This document shows positions 6,891 through 14,172 of a stretch of DNA of 15,785 bases, in pieces. The number at the start of each line of letters is the position of its first letter. The first letter of the stretch is position 1. The stretch comes from an uncultured Bacilli bacterium (lineage in GTDB: Bacteria > Bacillota_I > Bacilli_A > RF39 > UBA660), in the NCBI GenBank assembly GCA_944363655.1, contig CALVUU010000131.1:1-15785 (forward strand), written 5' to 3'. The notes beneath the pieces were generated by a model. The model saw nothing but the letters and a program-made list of their open reading frames with translations. It made no database searches and was not told the origin of the DNA. A program made the translations under genes and the position numbers.

Positions 6891-7565
6891 ATGATTAAAA
6901 CTAAAAATACAGGAGATTTAATAATTATATCTGGTACTACTTGTGCTGGTAAAGGTACTGTAATAAAGAGATTGCTTGCTAATCATAATGATATAGTTTT
7001 ATCTACTTCTTATACATCAAGAGAAAAAAGAGAATCAGAAATAGATGGAGTAGATTATTATTTTGTTTCACAAGAAGAGTTTGAAAGAAAAATAAAAAAT
7101 GGTGATTTTTTAGAATATGCTCAAGTACAGTATGGGGCTTATTATGGTACTCCAAAAAAAGAAGTATTAGAATTACTTGATAGTGGTAAAGATGTAATAT
7201 TAGAAATAGATGTTCAAGGGGCAAAACAAATAAAGGAAATTTATCCTGAGACAGTATTAATATTTGTTATGGCTCCATCCATGAGAGAAGTAAAAAGAAG
7301 AATAATGATGAGAGGTGATGAGAATATTGATCAGATTATTTCTAGATTTAAGGTCGCTTATAATGAGATAAATCAAATAAATACATATAATTATGTTGTT
7401 GTTAATGATGATTTAGATAAAGCTGTTTTTAAGATAGAGGCGATACTTGTTAGCGAAAAACTTCGGGTTGATAGAATAGAAGAATTAAATGTAGAAAATG
7501 AAGAAGAAATAATTCATGAACTTTTAATTGATAAAGAATTTGATAATAGTAAAAATTATGAATAA
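6891..7565 (+). CDS. gmk: Guanylate kinase
   Basis: A 224-residue cytoplasmic enzyme that phosphorylates GMP (and dGMP) to GDP with ATP. The P-loop lies at about residues 14-24 (SGTTCAGKGTV), then the GMP-binding lid with STSYTSREKRESEIDGVDYYFVS, the FEYAQ-like segment (FLEYAQVQYGAYYGTP), VILEIDVQGAKQI for the Walker B region, and the RRIMMRGDE lid arginines. A Cys replaces the more usual small residue of GPSGVGK-type P-loops. GTGAGGG precedes the ATG. The C-terminal tail after residue 195 is acidic and slightly longer than the common 205-residue family members. It is transcribed alone, from its own promoter to its own terminator. Confidence 0.95.
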   Translation: MIKTKNTGDLIIISGTTCAGKGTVIKRLLANHNDIVLSTSYTSREKRESEIDGVDYYFVSQEEFERKIKNGDFLEYAQVQYGAYYGTPKKEVLELLDSGKDVILEIDVQGAKQIKEIYPETVLIFVMAPSMREVKRRIMMRGDENIDQIISRFKVAYNEINQINTYNYVVVNDDLDKAVFKIEAILVSEKLRVDRIEELNVENEEEIIHELLIDKEFDNSKNYE

Positions 7566-7585
7566 AATAATTAGTGTAAAAAAAC

Positions 7586-7613
7586 AATTAACTACCCATG
7601 GTTAATTTTTTTT
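7586..7613 (+). terminator. Terminator of gmk
   Basis: AATTAAC (7586-7592) pairs perfectly with GTTAATT (7601-7607); the 3' arm continues into a T run to 7613. It starts 20 bases after the gmk stop. Confidence 0.8.
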
Positions 7614-7626
7614 GATTGTTTATTTT

Positions 7627-7680
7627 ATAATTATTTATATAGTCTAACAGTTATCATTTTGCAATGATTTAAATAATTAT
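7627..7680. repeat. Nested inverted repeat upstream of the surface-protein gene
   Basis: ATAATTATTTA (7627-7637) is perfectly inverted at 7670-7680. Inside it a second perfect pair, ATCATT (7653-7658) and AATGAT (7663-7668), closes a TTGC loop. A TATATAGT-rich 14-mer at 7636-7649 recurs directly at 7680-7693 (11 of 14 identical). The position, between the gmk terminator and the next -10, suits an operator or structured DNA element; function unknown. Confidence 0.5.
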
Positions 7681-7714
7681 ATATAGTTCGACAAGATATT
7701 TAAGTGTTTCTTGT

Positions 7715-7720
7715 TATACT
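7715..7720 (+). promoter_or_regulatory. Possible -10 of the surface-protein gene
   Basis: TATACT lies 20 bases before the ATG. No matching -35 is seen at 16-18 bases; TCGACA at 7688-7693, in the direct repeat, is 21 bases away. An activator-dependent promoter is possible. Confidence 0.4.
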
Positions 7721-7740
7721 AAAATAAAGGTTGGTTGTTT

Positions 7741-10515
7741 ATGAAAGATAAAAAGAATTTAGGTTTACTTTTAGTTGCGGGTATTACCCTTATTATAGTA
7801 ACTCTTGGTGCAACATATGCTTTCTTTCAAAATCAAGGTAGTGATAGTGGAAGAATTGATACAAGTGTTATAACAGGTACAACTGATCTATTATCATTTA
7901 ATTTTGGTGATCAAATATATATTCAAGCTAACCAAGATAACTTTGGTGCGTCTATGGGTAATCTATCAGATAGTACAACTGGTACAGCTTTACTTAGAGC
8001 AGGTGATACAACAAGTAGTACAAGTGCAACATATAATATATATTTAATAATAGAAGAAAATGATTTTATTTATACAACTACTGATGGTACACCAGAGATA
8101 TTACTAAATGTAACAGATCCCAATGGAAACAGAGTAGAAAACATAACAGGATTAGTCCATTATGAAGATGGTTTTGATATAACAACAAGAACTGGAGGAT
8201 TCTTACTTGTTCCTGATTATGAGATAAGTGCAACAAATGCAAGTGAAACAATACATGATTGGAATATTGAAGTAACTTTAGTAAACTTAGATACAGACCA
8301 ACAAGCAAATACCAATAAAACATTAACAGGAAAACTATATATAACCCAAGATAAAATGAGTAGTTATGAACTAGCAGAGATTAATAATATAGAATCAACA
8401 ACAACATATAATAGTATAAGAGTAACACCTGATGTAAAAGTAGGTAGTGGAAGTATTGATAAATACTATTATGGAATAGAAGAAGTAACTAATACAAGAA
8501 GTATAGATACAGTAGAATTTATAGAAAGTAATGAAGATAATTATGAATTTACAAATTTAAAATCAAATACAGAATATAAAATATATAGTTATGTAGTAGA
8601 TTCTAATAATATAAAATCCAATGTATATGAAACAAATGTAACAACTAATGAATATGTTGCCCCAACAGTTGATGGTGTAACACATAGTGTTACCTTAAAT
8701 AGTATCACAGTAAATGTAACTGCTAGTGGTGGAAGTAATAATGTAACTAAATACATGTATAAGATAAATGATAATGATTGGATAGAATCAAGTAATAATG
8801 CATATACATTTACCAATTTAACAGATTCAACCGAATATGATATAAGAATAAAAGTAGTAGATAGTGAGAACTATGAATCAACAGAATATTATGAAGCCAT
8901 AACAACAGAAATATATGTATTACCAGTAGTAACAAGTGTAAATGCAAGTACAACATGGAATAGTATAACATTAACACCAAGTGGGATTAATGGGACAAAT
9001 ACAATAGACCATTATGAATATTCCATAAATAATGGTGCGTATCAAACAAGTAATGTATTTAGTAATTTATCAGAAAATACAAACTATACTATCAATGTCA
9101 AAGCCATTGATAGTGATAATAGAGAATCAAATGTATATACATTACAAGTAAGAACCGATACATACACTTTACCAACGATTAGTATAAATTCATCAGCAAC
9201 AACAAATAGTATAACAGTAAGTGTTAGTGCTACTCCTGGAGATGGTAATATAGTAAGTTATCATTATTCAAGAGATAATGGAAGTAACTATACAACAAGT
9301 ACAAGTAATAGTTATACATTTAGTGGTTTAACAAGTGGAGCAACATATTACTTAAGAGTATATGTAACAGATAGTAGTGGAAGAACTTCAAGTGTTGTAA
9401 CAAGAACACAAGCAACAACATATGTAAATCCAAGTGTAAGTAATGTAACAGCAAGCAATATAACAAGTGATAGTATAACAATAAATGTAAGTGCAAATGG
9501 AGGAAGTAATAGTATAAGTAGATATTATTACTCAAGTAATAATGGTTCTACATGGGTAAATAGTACAAGTAGTAGTTATACATTTACGGGATTAAGTGCT
9601 GGAATTACATATAATTTTAGAGTATATGTAACAGATACAGTGGGATATGAATCAGAACAAAAAACAGTAAGTGCTACGACGGAAAATTTTACGTTTGCTG
9701 ATTATATAAAAGAAGAAGTATATACAAGCGATGGAGTAAACGGATTATATTATCATGATGGAAGTGGAACATATGGTAGTCAAGAAGCAGGAGATACTTC
9801 ATATCGCTATGCAGGAGCCAACCCAAATAATTATGTATGTTTTGGTTCGACAGCGGGAACATGTCCAAGTGATAACTTGTACCGGATAATTGGAGTATTT
9901 GGGAATCAAGTAAAATTAATAAAGGCAACATATGCACCAAGTAGTTTATTAGGAACAGACGGAGCATATCGGTTATCGTATTATTACTATTGGAATAATA
10001 GTACATATGTAAATGTATGGAGTCAAAGTAATTTAAATACAGTAAACTTAAATACAAATTACTTGAATAATATAGGAAGTACGTGGAGTAGCAAAATAGC
10101 AACAACAAATTGGAAAGTTGGAGGAATGGCATGGAGTCAAACAAATACAGCAAAACAATACTATACAACGGAATTAGGAAGTAGTTCAAGTAGTACAACA
10201 TATAGTGCAAAAATAGGATTAATGTATGTAAGTGATTATGGATACGCAGCAGATCCAAGTTATTGGACAACAGAGTTGTATAATTATGAACCATCAAAAA
10301 GTTCAAATTGGCTAGCAGGAATAACAGAATGGACAATTTCCCGCTGTTCGGACAATACGTATTATGCGTTCAACGTGTACGACTCAGGTCGTGTGCTCTA
10401 CTACTACGTCAGCAACATCGGCAGCCTCGGCGTACGCCCGTCCTTTTATCTAAACTCCAATGTAACCCTCACCGGCGGATCAGGGAAAGAATCTGATCCC
10501 TACAAAATTAATTAA
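7741..10515 (+). CDS. Exported Fn3-repeat surface protein with putative DGR-variable C-terminus
   Basis: A 924-residue protein. Residues 1-30 (KKNLGLLLVAGI...GATYAFF) are a SipW-type signal or membrane anchor. About 30-205 are beta-rich and resemble TasA/camelysin-type exported proteins. Roughly five Fn3-like repeats follow, each 82-95 residues, beginning near 209, 304, 391, 473 and 561, with recurring NSITVNVS, YTFTNL and TEYDIRIKVVDS patterns. Residues 650-924 form a Tyr/Trp/Gly-rich domain with a VCFG..TCPSDN pair, ending in EWTISR, GVRPSFYLNS and GGSGKESDPY. From about residue 865 the DNA becomes GC-rich with C-ending codons (see the separate entry), as in C-terminal ligand-binding domains diversified by DGRs. 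The ATG at 7741 follows AAAGG; a TTG six bases upstream is less likely. Adhesion or ligand binding at the cell surface is inferred. Confidence 0.85.
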   Translation: MKDKKNLGLLLVAGITLIIVTLGATYAFFQNQGSDSGRIDTSVITGTTDLLSFNFGDQIYIQANQDNFGASMGNLSDSTTGTALLRAGDTTSSTSATYNIYLIIEENDFIYTTTDGTPEILLNVTDPNGNRVENITGLVHYEDGFDITTRTGGFLLVPDYEISATNASETIHDWNIEVTLVNLDTDQQANTNKTLTGKLYITQDKMSSYELAEINNIESTTTYNSIRVTPDVKVGSGSIDKYYYGIEEVTNTRSIDTVEFIESNEDNYEFTNLKSNTEYKIYSYVVDSNNIKSNVYETNVTTNEYVAPTVDGVTHSVTLNSITVNVTASGGSNNVTKYMYKINDNDWIESSNNAYTFTNLTDSTEYDIRIKVVDSENYESTEYYEAITTEIYVLPVVTSVNASTTWNSITLTPSGINGTNTIDHYEYSINNGAYQTSNVFSNLSENTNYTINVKAIDSDNRESNVYTLQVRTDTYTLPTISINSSATTNSITVSVSATPGDGNIVSYHYSRDNGSNYTTSTSNSYTFSGLTSGATYYLRVYVTDSSGRTSSVVTRTQATTYVNPSVSNVTASNITSDSITINVSANGGSNSISRYYYSSNNGSTWVNSTSSSYTFTGLSAGITYNFRVYVTDTVGYESEQKTVSATTENFTFADYIKEEVYTSDGVNGLYYHDGSGTYGSQEAGDTSYRYAGANPNNYVCFGSTAGTCPSDNLYRIIGVFGNQVKLIKATYAPSSLLGTDGAYRLSYYYYWNNSTYVNVWSQSNLNTVNLNTNYLNNIGSTWSSKIATTNWKVGGMAWSQTNTAKQYYTTELGSSSSSTTYSAKIGLMYVSDYGYAADPSYWTTELYNYEPSKSSNWLAGITEWTISRCSDNTYYAFNVYDSGRVLYYYVSNIGSLGVRPSFYLNSNVTLTGGSGKESDPYKIN
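8365..9690 (+). repeat. Tandem Fn3-like repeats in the surface-protein gene
   Basis: About five coding repeats of roughly 250-285 bases. The last two (about 9157-9420 and 9421-9685) still share runs at DNA level, such as AGTTATACATTTA before a Gly-Leu, and TATGTAACAGATA further on, so they arose by more recent duplication than the first three. Confidence 0.65.
10330..10500 (+). other. GC-rich codon-biased patch: candidate DGR variable region (VR)
   Basis: From 10341 to 10500, 86 of 160 bases are G or C (about 54%), against well under 35% in the rest of the gene. Between 10369 and 10431, 16 of 21 codons end in C, including TAC-TAC-TAC-GTC-AGC-AAC and ATC-GGC-AGC-CTC-GGC. Elsewhere in this gene the same amino acids use T- or A-ending codons (AGT, TAT, AAT). 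NNC codons of this set are what results when AAC codons in a template repeat are mutated at adenines. The 3' part (GVRPSFYLNS onward) would correspond to the conserved end holding the initiation site. No template repeat or reverse transcriptase is in the window, so this is a candidate remote VR. Transfer of a GC-rich domain is the alternative. Confidence 0.6.
10477..10499 (+). repeat. Perfect hairpin at the 3' end of the candidate VR
   Basis: GGATCAG (10477-10483) is perfectly inverted as CTGATCC (10493-10499), with a 9-base loop, inside the last codons of the gene. DGR variable regions are commonly followed by a GC-rich hairpin or cruciform needed for efficient retrohoming; position and composition fit, though the loop is larger than the classic 4-base loop. 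Confidence 0.5.
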
Positions 10516-10516
10516 A

Positions 10517-10543
10517 TAAGTGCTATATAATAGCATTTATTTT
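10517..10543 (+). terminator. Terminator of the surface-protein gene
   Basis: TAAGTGCTA (10517-10525) pairs with TAGCATTTA (10531-10539), nine pairs including one G-U, with a 5-base loop and TTTT after it. It begins immediately after the stop codon. Confidence 0.7.
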
Positions 10544-10544
10544 A

Positions 10545-10573
10545 TGGACAAAATTTAAAATAATTGATATTAT
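10545..10573 (+). promoter_or_regulatory. Promoter of the Trx-fold gene
   Basis: TGGACA (10545-10550) and TATTAT (10568-10573) are separated by exactly 17 bases, 17 bases before the TTG start at 10591. Confidence 0.6.
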
Positions 10574-10590
10574 AGTGATGGTGATTGAAG

Positions 10591-11289
10591 TTGAAAAGTA
10601 ATAAAGTATTATATATTATAATTGGAATATGTGTATTATTAGTTATAGGTTTATGTATATTTTTAGTAGTTAATCATAAAGAAGAAGTTATAAGTGATGG
10701 AGAAAAATTTAAAAAAGAATTTGAACAATATAATGGCCTTACTTATGAAGATACTAAAGAGTTAGTAATTGATGTAGAAATACCATTAGATAATCCTTTT
10801 ATTTATAAAACTGGTAAAGAAATAGTTGAAGTATTAGATAATGAAACTGCTTATATATTATTTGGTTATTCTAGTTGTCCATTAACTAGAGCAGCAATAG
10901 AAACTTTAGTTGAATCTTTAGAAGAAGAAAATGTAGATAAGGTTTATTATGTTGATATAAGTAGCATGCGAGATGAATATGAAGCAGGAGATAGTATTAT
11001 ACCTGATAAAGTTAAAGATGGAGCTCCCGCATATTATGATATTTTAAATTTTTTTGGAGATAATTTAGAAAGATATTATGTATCTGATGAAACAGGATTT
11101 TACTTATATGATACTGCTGTTACAAGATTAAAATCTCCAACTTTTGTTGCTATTAGTGATGGTAAATTAGTTAGTATGCATGAAGAATTAGTTGATTCAT
11201 ATGACTATACTAATAGAGAACTTAACGAGGAAGAAAAAGAAGAATTAAGAGAAGAATATATAGATGTTATTGAATCTTTAAAAGAATAA
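10591..11289 (+). CDS. Membrane-anchored thioredoxin-fold protein, single active-site Cys
   Basis: A 232-residue protein. Residues 5-28 form one transmembrane helix (VLYIIIGICVLLVIGLCIFLVV), so the domain probably faces outward. The C-terminal part has the thioredoxin pattern: AYILFGYSSCPLT, with Cys at 96, then VDKVYYVDIS, and a cis-Pro-like loop KSPTFVAISDGKLV. Classical CxxC is reduced to CPLT (no resolving Cys), so it is not a standard disulfide reductase; families near bacteriocin accessory proteins show comparable layouts. The TTG at 10591 is chosen because GGTGA (10580-10584) is six bases ahead; an upstream TTG at 10585 would leave no spacing. A Glu-rich helix ends the protein. It follows the surface-protein gene and precedes another membrane protein, each with its own promoter. 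Confidence 0.8.
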   Translation: MKSNKVLYIIIGICVLLVIGLCIFLVVNHKEEVISDGEKFKKEFEQYNGLTYEDTKELVIDVEIPLDNPFIYKTGKEIVEVLDNETAYILFGYSSCPLTRAAIETLVESLEEENVDKVYYVDISSMRDEYEAGDSIIPDKVKDGAPAYYDILNFFGDNLERYYVSDETGFYLYDTAVTRLKSPTFVAISDGKLVSMHEELVDSYDYTNRELNEEEKEELREEYIDVIESLKE

Positions 11290-11295
11290 TTGAAC

Positions 11296-11324
11296 TTGTT
11301 AAGTATATTTAAATATAGTATAAT
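11296..11324 (+). promoter_or_regulatory. Promoter of the membrane-protein/scpAB operon
   Basis: TTGTTA (11296-11301) and TATAAT (11319-11324) are 17 bases apart, 30 bases before the ATG at 11354. This likely drives the genes through 14706. Confidence 0.7.
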
Positions 11325-11353
11325 TTAACTAGAGAATGAAATGGGATGGTATA

Positions 11354-12280
11354 ATGGCAAGAAAGAAAAAAGTTGTAATAGTTGATCAAGAATTGACACC
11401 TACAGTTTTATACACAAAAAAAGAAAAAAAAGGAAGTGTTATTTGGCTTGTTTTTATATTTGTAATTTTTATTGCAGTTGTCATTAAATTGCCAGAAATA
11501 ACAGAATATGCGGAAAATTATTTTAATCCAGGATCTACAACTCCAGTAAATCCTAATAATCCAAATAATAATGATAATAATAGCGATGATGTTGTGAATA
11601 ATGAAGAAGTAGAAGAATATCAACTAAGTGCTGATTTACAAATTACAGAAGATAATTTTAATTTATCTAATTTTGTTGTTAATAATAATCAAATTAGTTT
11701 TACAGTTACTAATACGGGAGAAGAAATATTAGATTTTTCAACTTTAGATTATTTTTTAAATTTATATAATGCTAATAAAATGCTTTTACAAAGAATAATG
11801 ATAAATGATGAAATAGTACCTATCGGTGGGTCAAGTAATTTAGTTTATGATTTAAGTGATTCTAATATCACTACTATTACATTTATGGAAATAGAGGAAG
11901 AAGATTATCCTGCCCATGTAGTAGATGTTGATGATGCTGGAAATGGTATTTTAACATGTACTAAGGGATATGAAACGGTAAATTATTCACTTGCCAATAA
12001 TTTAGTATATGCTATTTTAGATGTCTTTAGTGTAGAAGCAACTGATCCTAATTACAGTACTTTATATAGTAATTATCAAGCATTATCTATGACTTATAAT
12101 ACTATCGGGGGAATTGATTCAACAGTTAGTGTTATTGATAATGTTTTAATTTTTAGAACTAATATTAATTTAAGAACTGTTAGTAATAATTCATTTAATA
12201 GTATTATATATTATCCCCTTAATACTGATGCTAAAGTAATGAATTTTGAGTTAGAGGCAAATGGATATACATGTAATTAA
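11354..12280 (+). CDS. Unknown single-pass membrane protein
   Basis: A 308-residue protein not assigned to a family. A basic cytoplasmic start (MARKKK) is followed by a transmembrane helix at about residues 27-46 (SVIWLVFIFVIFIAVVIKL), then a Pro/Asn/Asp-rich linker (about 56-80), a beta-rich extracellular domain (LSNFVVNNNQISFTVTNTGEE) and a C-terminal domain with two Cys (LTCTKGYE and the final GYTCN) that could form a disulfide. The C-terminal layout loosely recalls DUF1307-type lipoproteins, which I cannot confirm. The ATG at 11354 follows GGGATGG; an in-frame ATG at 11336 has a weaker site. It ends 11 bases before scpA, so it is cotranscribed with it. Confidence 0.8.
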   Translation: MARKKKVVIVDQELTPTVLYTKKEKKGSVIWLVFIFVIFIAVVIKLPEITEYAENYFNPGSTTPVNPNNPNNNDNNSDDVVNNEEVEEYQLSADLQITEDNFNLSNFVVNNNQISFTVTNTGEEILDFSTLDYFLNLYNANKMLLQRIMINDEIVPIGGSSNLVYDLSDSNITTITFMEIEEEDYPAHVVDVDDAGNGILTCTKGYETVNYSLANNLVYAILDVFSVEATDPNYSTLYSNYQALSMTYNTIGGIDSTVSVIDNVLIFRTNINLRTVSNNSFNSIIYYPLNTDAKVMNFELEANGYTCN

Positions 12281-12291
12281 GGAGGGGACTA

Positions 12292-13020
12292 ATGAATTTA
12301 CATATTAATGATTTTGAAGGTCCTTTAGATTTATTACTGCATTTAGTTAGAACCGCCAAGATGGATATTTATGAAATTGATACTAAATATATAATCGATA
12401 AATATTTAGAATTTATCGATTCAATAGATAAAAATGATTTAGATAATGCTAGTGAATATTTGGTTATGGCAGCAGAATTAATTCATTTAAAAAGTAGATT
12501 ATTACTCAATTTAGAAAGTGATACATCTGATGAAGATAGTGAGTTTAGTATTAATAGTGAAGAAGATTTAAAAAATAAATTAATTGAATATGAAAGATAT
12601 CAAAATGTAACTAATTTTTTAAAAGGATTAGAAGAAAAAAGAAGTGAATTTTTTACTAAGACTCCAGAGAATTTAAAAGAATATGTGGAAATAAATAATC
12701 ATTTGGAGGGTTCTATGGATGCAGATTTATTAAAAGATGCTTTAGTAGAATTACAAAAAAGAATGATGTATCAAAAACCACTAAATACTAGGATTACAAG
12801 AAAAGAAATTAGTGTAGAAGAAAGAAAAGTTTATATAAGAGATATAATAAGTAAAAGAAAAAAAGTTAAATTTACGGATTTATTTGAAGATTATACAAAA
12901 GAAATGGTAGTTGTAACTTTTTTATCTATTTTAGATATGTGTAAGAATAGAGAAATTAAACTTAGTCAAAGAGAAAACTTTGGAGAAATATTGATAGAAA
13001 GGTATAATATAGATGAATAA
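12292..13020 (+). CDS. scpA: Segregation and condensation protein A
   Basis: A 242-residue kleisin that bridges SMC heads and, with ScpB, forms the bacterial condensin that organises and separates the chromosome. The N-terminal signature DFEGPLDLLLHLVRTAKMDIYEID is clear (written here in two overlapping parts: FEGPLDLLLHLV and AKMDIYEID), followed by EYLVMAAELIHLKSRLLL. The C-terminal winged helix lies near 170-240 (ERKVYIRDII through VVVTFLSILDM). A strong GGAGGGG ribosome binding site precedes the ATG. The stop overlaps the scpB start by eight bases, which fits translational coupling. Confidence 0.95.
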   Translation: MNLHINDFEGPLDLLLHLVRTAKMDIYEIDTKYIIDKYLEFIDSIDKNDLDNASEYLVMAAELIHLKSRLLLNLESDTSDEDSEFSINSEEDLKNKLIEYERYQNVTNFLKGLEEKRSEFFTKTPENLKEYVEINNHLEGSMDADLLKDALVELQKRMMYQKPLNTRITRKEISVEERKVYIRDIISKRKKVKFTDLFEDYTKEMVVVTFLSILDMCKNREIKLSQRENFGEILIERYNIDE

Positions 13021-13585
13021 AAAAGCAATATTAGAAGGATTACTTTTTGTTGTGGGTGATGAAGGTATAACACTTGATAATATTTGTGAAATAATTGGTA
13101 TCAAGAAAAAAGAAGCTCAAGAATTATTAAAGGCTTTAAGAGAAGACTATAATAAAGAAGATAGAGGGATAAGAATTAGTTTTATGGGAGAATCTTTTAA
13201 ACTGACAACTAAACAAGAACATAAAGAATATTATCAAAAACTTATTACTACTAAGGGTTCTAATGCTTTAAGTAATGCGGCATTAGAAACATTAGCAATA
13301 ATTGCTTATAATCAACCAATTACAAGAATAGAAATTGATGAACTTAGAGGAATATCAAGTATTAATATAATAAGAAAATTAATGGCTAAAGATTTAATAA
13401 AAGTTAGTGGTAAAAGTAATTTGCCAGGTAAACCTAACTTGTATAGGACTACTTCTGAATTTTTAGATTATTTTGGGCTTGCTACTTTAAGTGACTTGCC
13501 AGAATTACCAAATGTCCAAAATGTTATAGAAGAACAAGATTTATTTACATCAATTTATAAAGAGGATAAAAATGAAGTTAAATGA
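13013..13585 (+). CDS. scpB: Segregation and condensation protein B
   Basis: A 190-residue partner of ScpA; two winged-helix domains that dimerise and embrace the kleisin. Recognised by KAILEGLLFVVGDEGI at the start, LSNAALETLAIIAYNQPITR..IDELRG in the middle and DLIKVSGKSNLPGKPNLYRTT then FLDYFGL at the end. Length is normal. The start codon lies within the last codons of scpA and the end overlaps the next gene by 14 bases. Its stop is TGA. Confidence 0.95.
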   Translation: MNKKAILEGLLFVVGDEGITLDNICEIIGIKKKEAQELLKALREDYNKEDRGIRISFMGESFKLTTKQEHKEYYQKLITTKGSNALSNAALETLAIIAYNQPITRIEIDELRGISSINIIRKLMAKDLIKVSGKSNLPGKPNLYRTTSEFLDYFGLATLSDLPELPNVQNVIEEQDLFTSIYKEDKNEVK

Positions 13586-14147
13586 AATAACCGAAAGTAA
13601 TAAAATAATTAAAAATGAGAGATTTAGTAAAGATAATCTCTCATTTAATAATTTAAATGATATTAATTTTGAAAATTGTATATTTGATAATATAGTATTT
13701 GATAATTTAAATTTACAAAATATTATATTTAAAACTTGTGAATTTAATTCTTGTATATTTGATAATGTAAGTTTAAATAAAGTAAATTTTTTTAATTCTA
13801 AATTTATAAATGTTAGTTTTAATGATTCTATCATTAAAACTATGTTAATAGATGATTCTTTTATTATGGTTATGTCTTATCAAAATTGTAATATAAACTT
13901 TAGTAATATTAAAATTAGTAAAATAGAAGAAATAAGTATAAAAAATAGTAATTTAAATAATTTAGATTTTTATAATTCTAAAATAGATGTAATAGAAGTT
14001 TATAATAATAAAGTATCTAAAGTATATTTGTATAGTTCTAAGGTAGGTATGATAAAAGGGTGTTTAGAAAATATGAAAGGATTTTACATGTCTTTAGAAC
14101 AAATATTAGATATAATTCATAAAATAGGGATAAATTTACATGAATGA
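13572..14147 (+). CDS. Pentapeptide-repeat protein
   Basis: A 191-residue protein with at least 11 consecutive five-residue repeats with Phe or Leu at the centre (INFENC, IFDNI, VFDNL, NLQNI, IFKTC, EFNSC, IFDNV, SLNKV, NFFNS, KFINV, SFNDS), about residues 31-87, expected to form a right-handed quadrilateral beta helix. A second, looser set runs to about 160. The last 30 residues are helical. Some pentapeptide proteins of the Qnr/MfpA type mimic DNA and bind gyrase; many have no known role, and the Asn-rich sequence here is not clearly of that type. It starts inside scpB with an AGAGG site, so it is translated from the condensin message. Confidence 0.85.
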   Translation: MKLNEITESNKIIKNERFSKDNLSFNNLNDINFENCIFDNIVFDNLNLQNIIFKTCEFNSCIFDNVSLNKVNFFNSKFINVSFNDSIIKTMLIDDSFIMVMSYQNCNINFSNIKISKIEEISIKNSNLNNLDFYNSKIDVIEVYNNKVSKVYLYSSKVGMIKGCLENMKGFYMSLEQILDIIHKIGINLHE

Positions 14148-14172
14148 ATCATATTATTAGTATGGTGATAAT

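Noticed and set aside
8365..9690. Repeated coding pattern as CRISPR-like array
   Set aside because: Repeats are long, in frame, degenerate and encode Fn3-like units; no short identical repeats with unique spacers.
9689..10336. 215-codon minus-strand open frame opposite the surface-protein gene
   Set aside because: Composition is almost only Leu, Tyr, Ser, His and Asn, the mirror of an AT-rich Tyr/Asn/Ser-rich gene; no start signals.
10308..10496. Second plus-strand open frame over the GC-rich tail of the surface-protein gene
   Set aside because: It is a by-product of high GC in the patch, has no ribosome binding site, and the main frame gives a coherent domain end (GVRPSFYLNS).
13550..13834. 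94-codon minus-strand open frame opposite scpB end and the pentapeptide gene
   Set aside because: Mirror of the repeat-coding strand, with Leu/Ile/Ser bias and no ribosome binding site.
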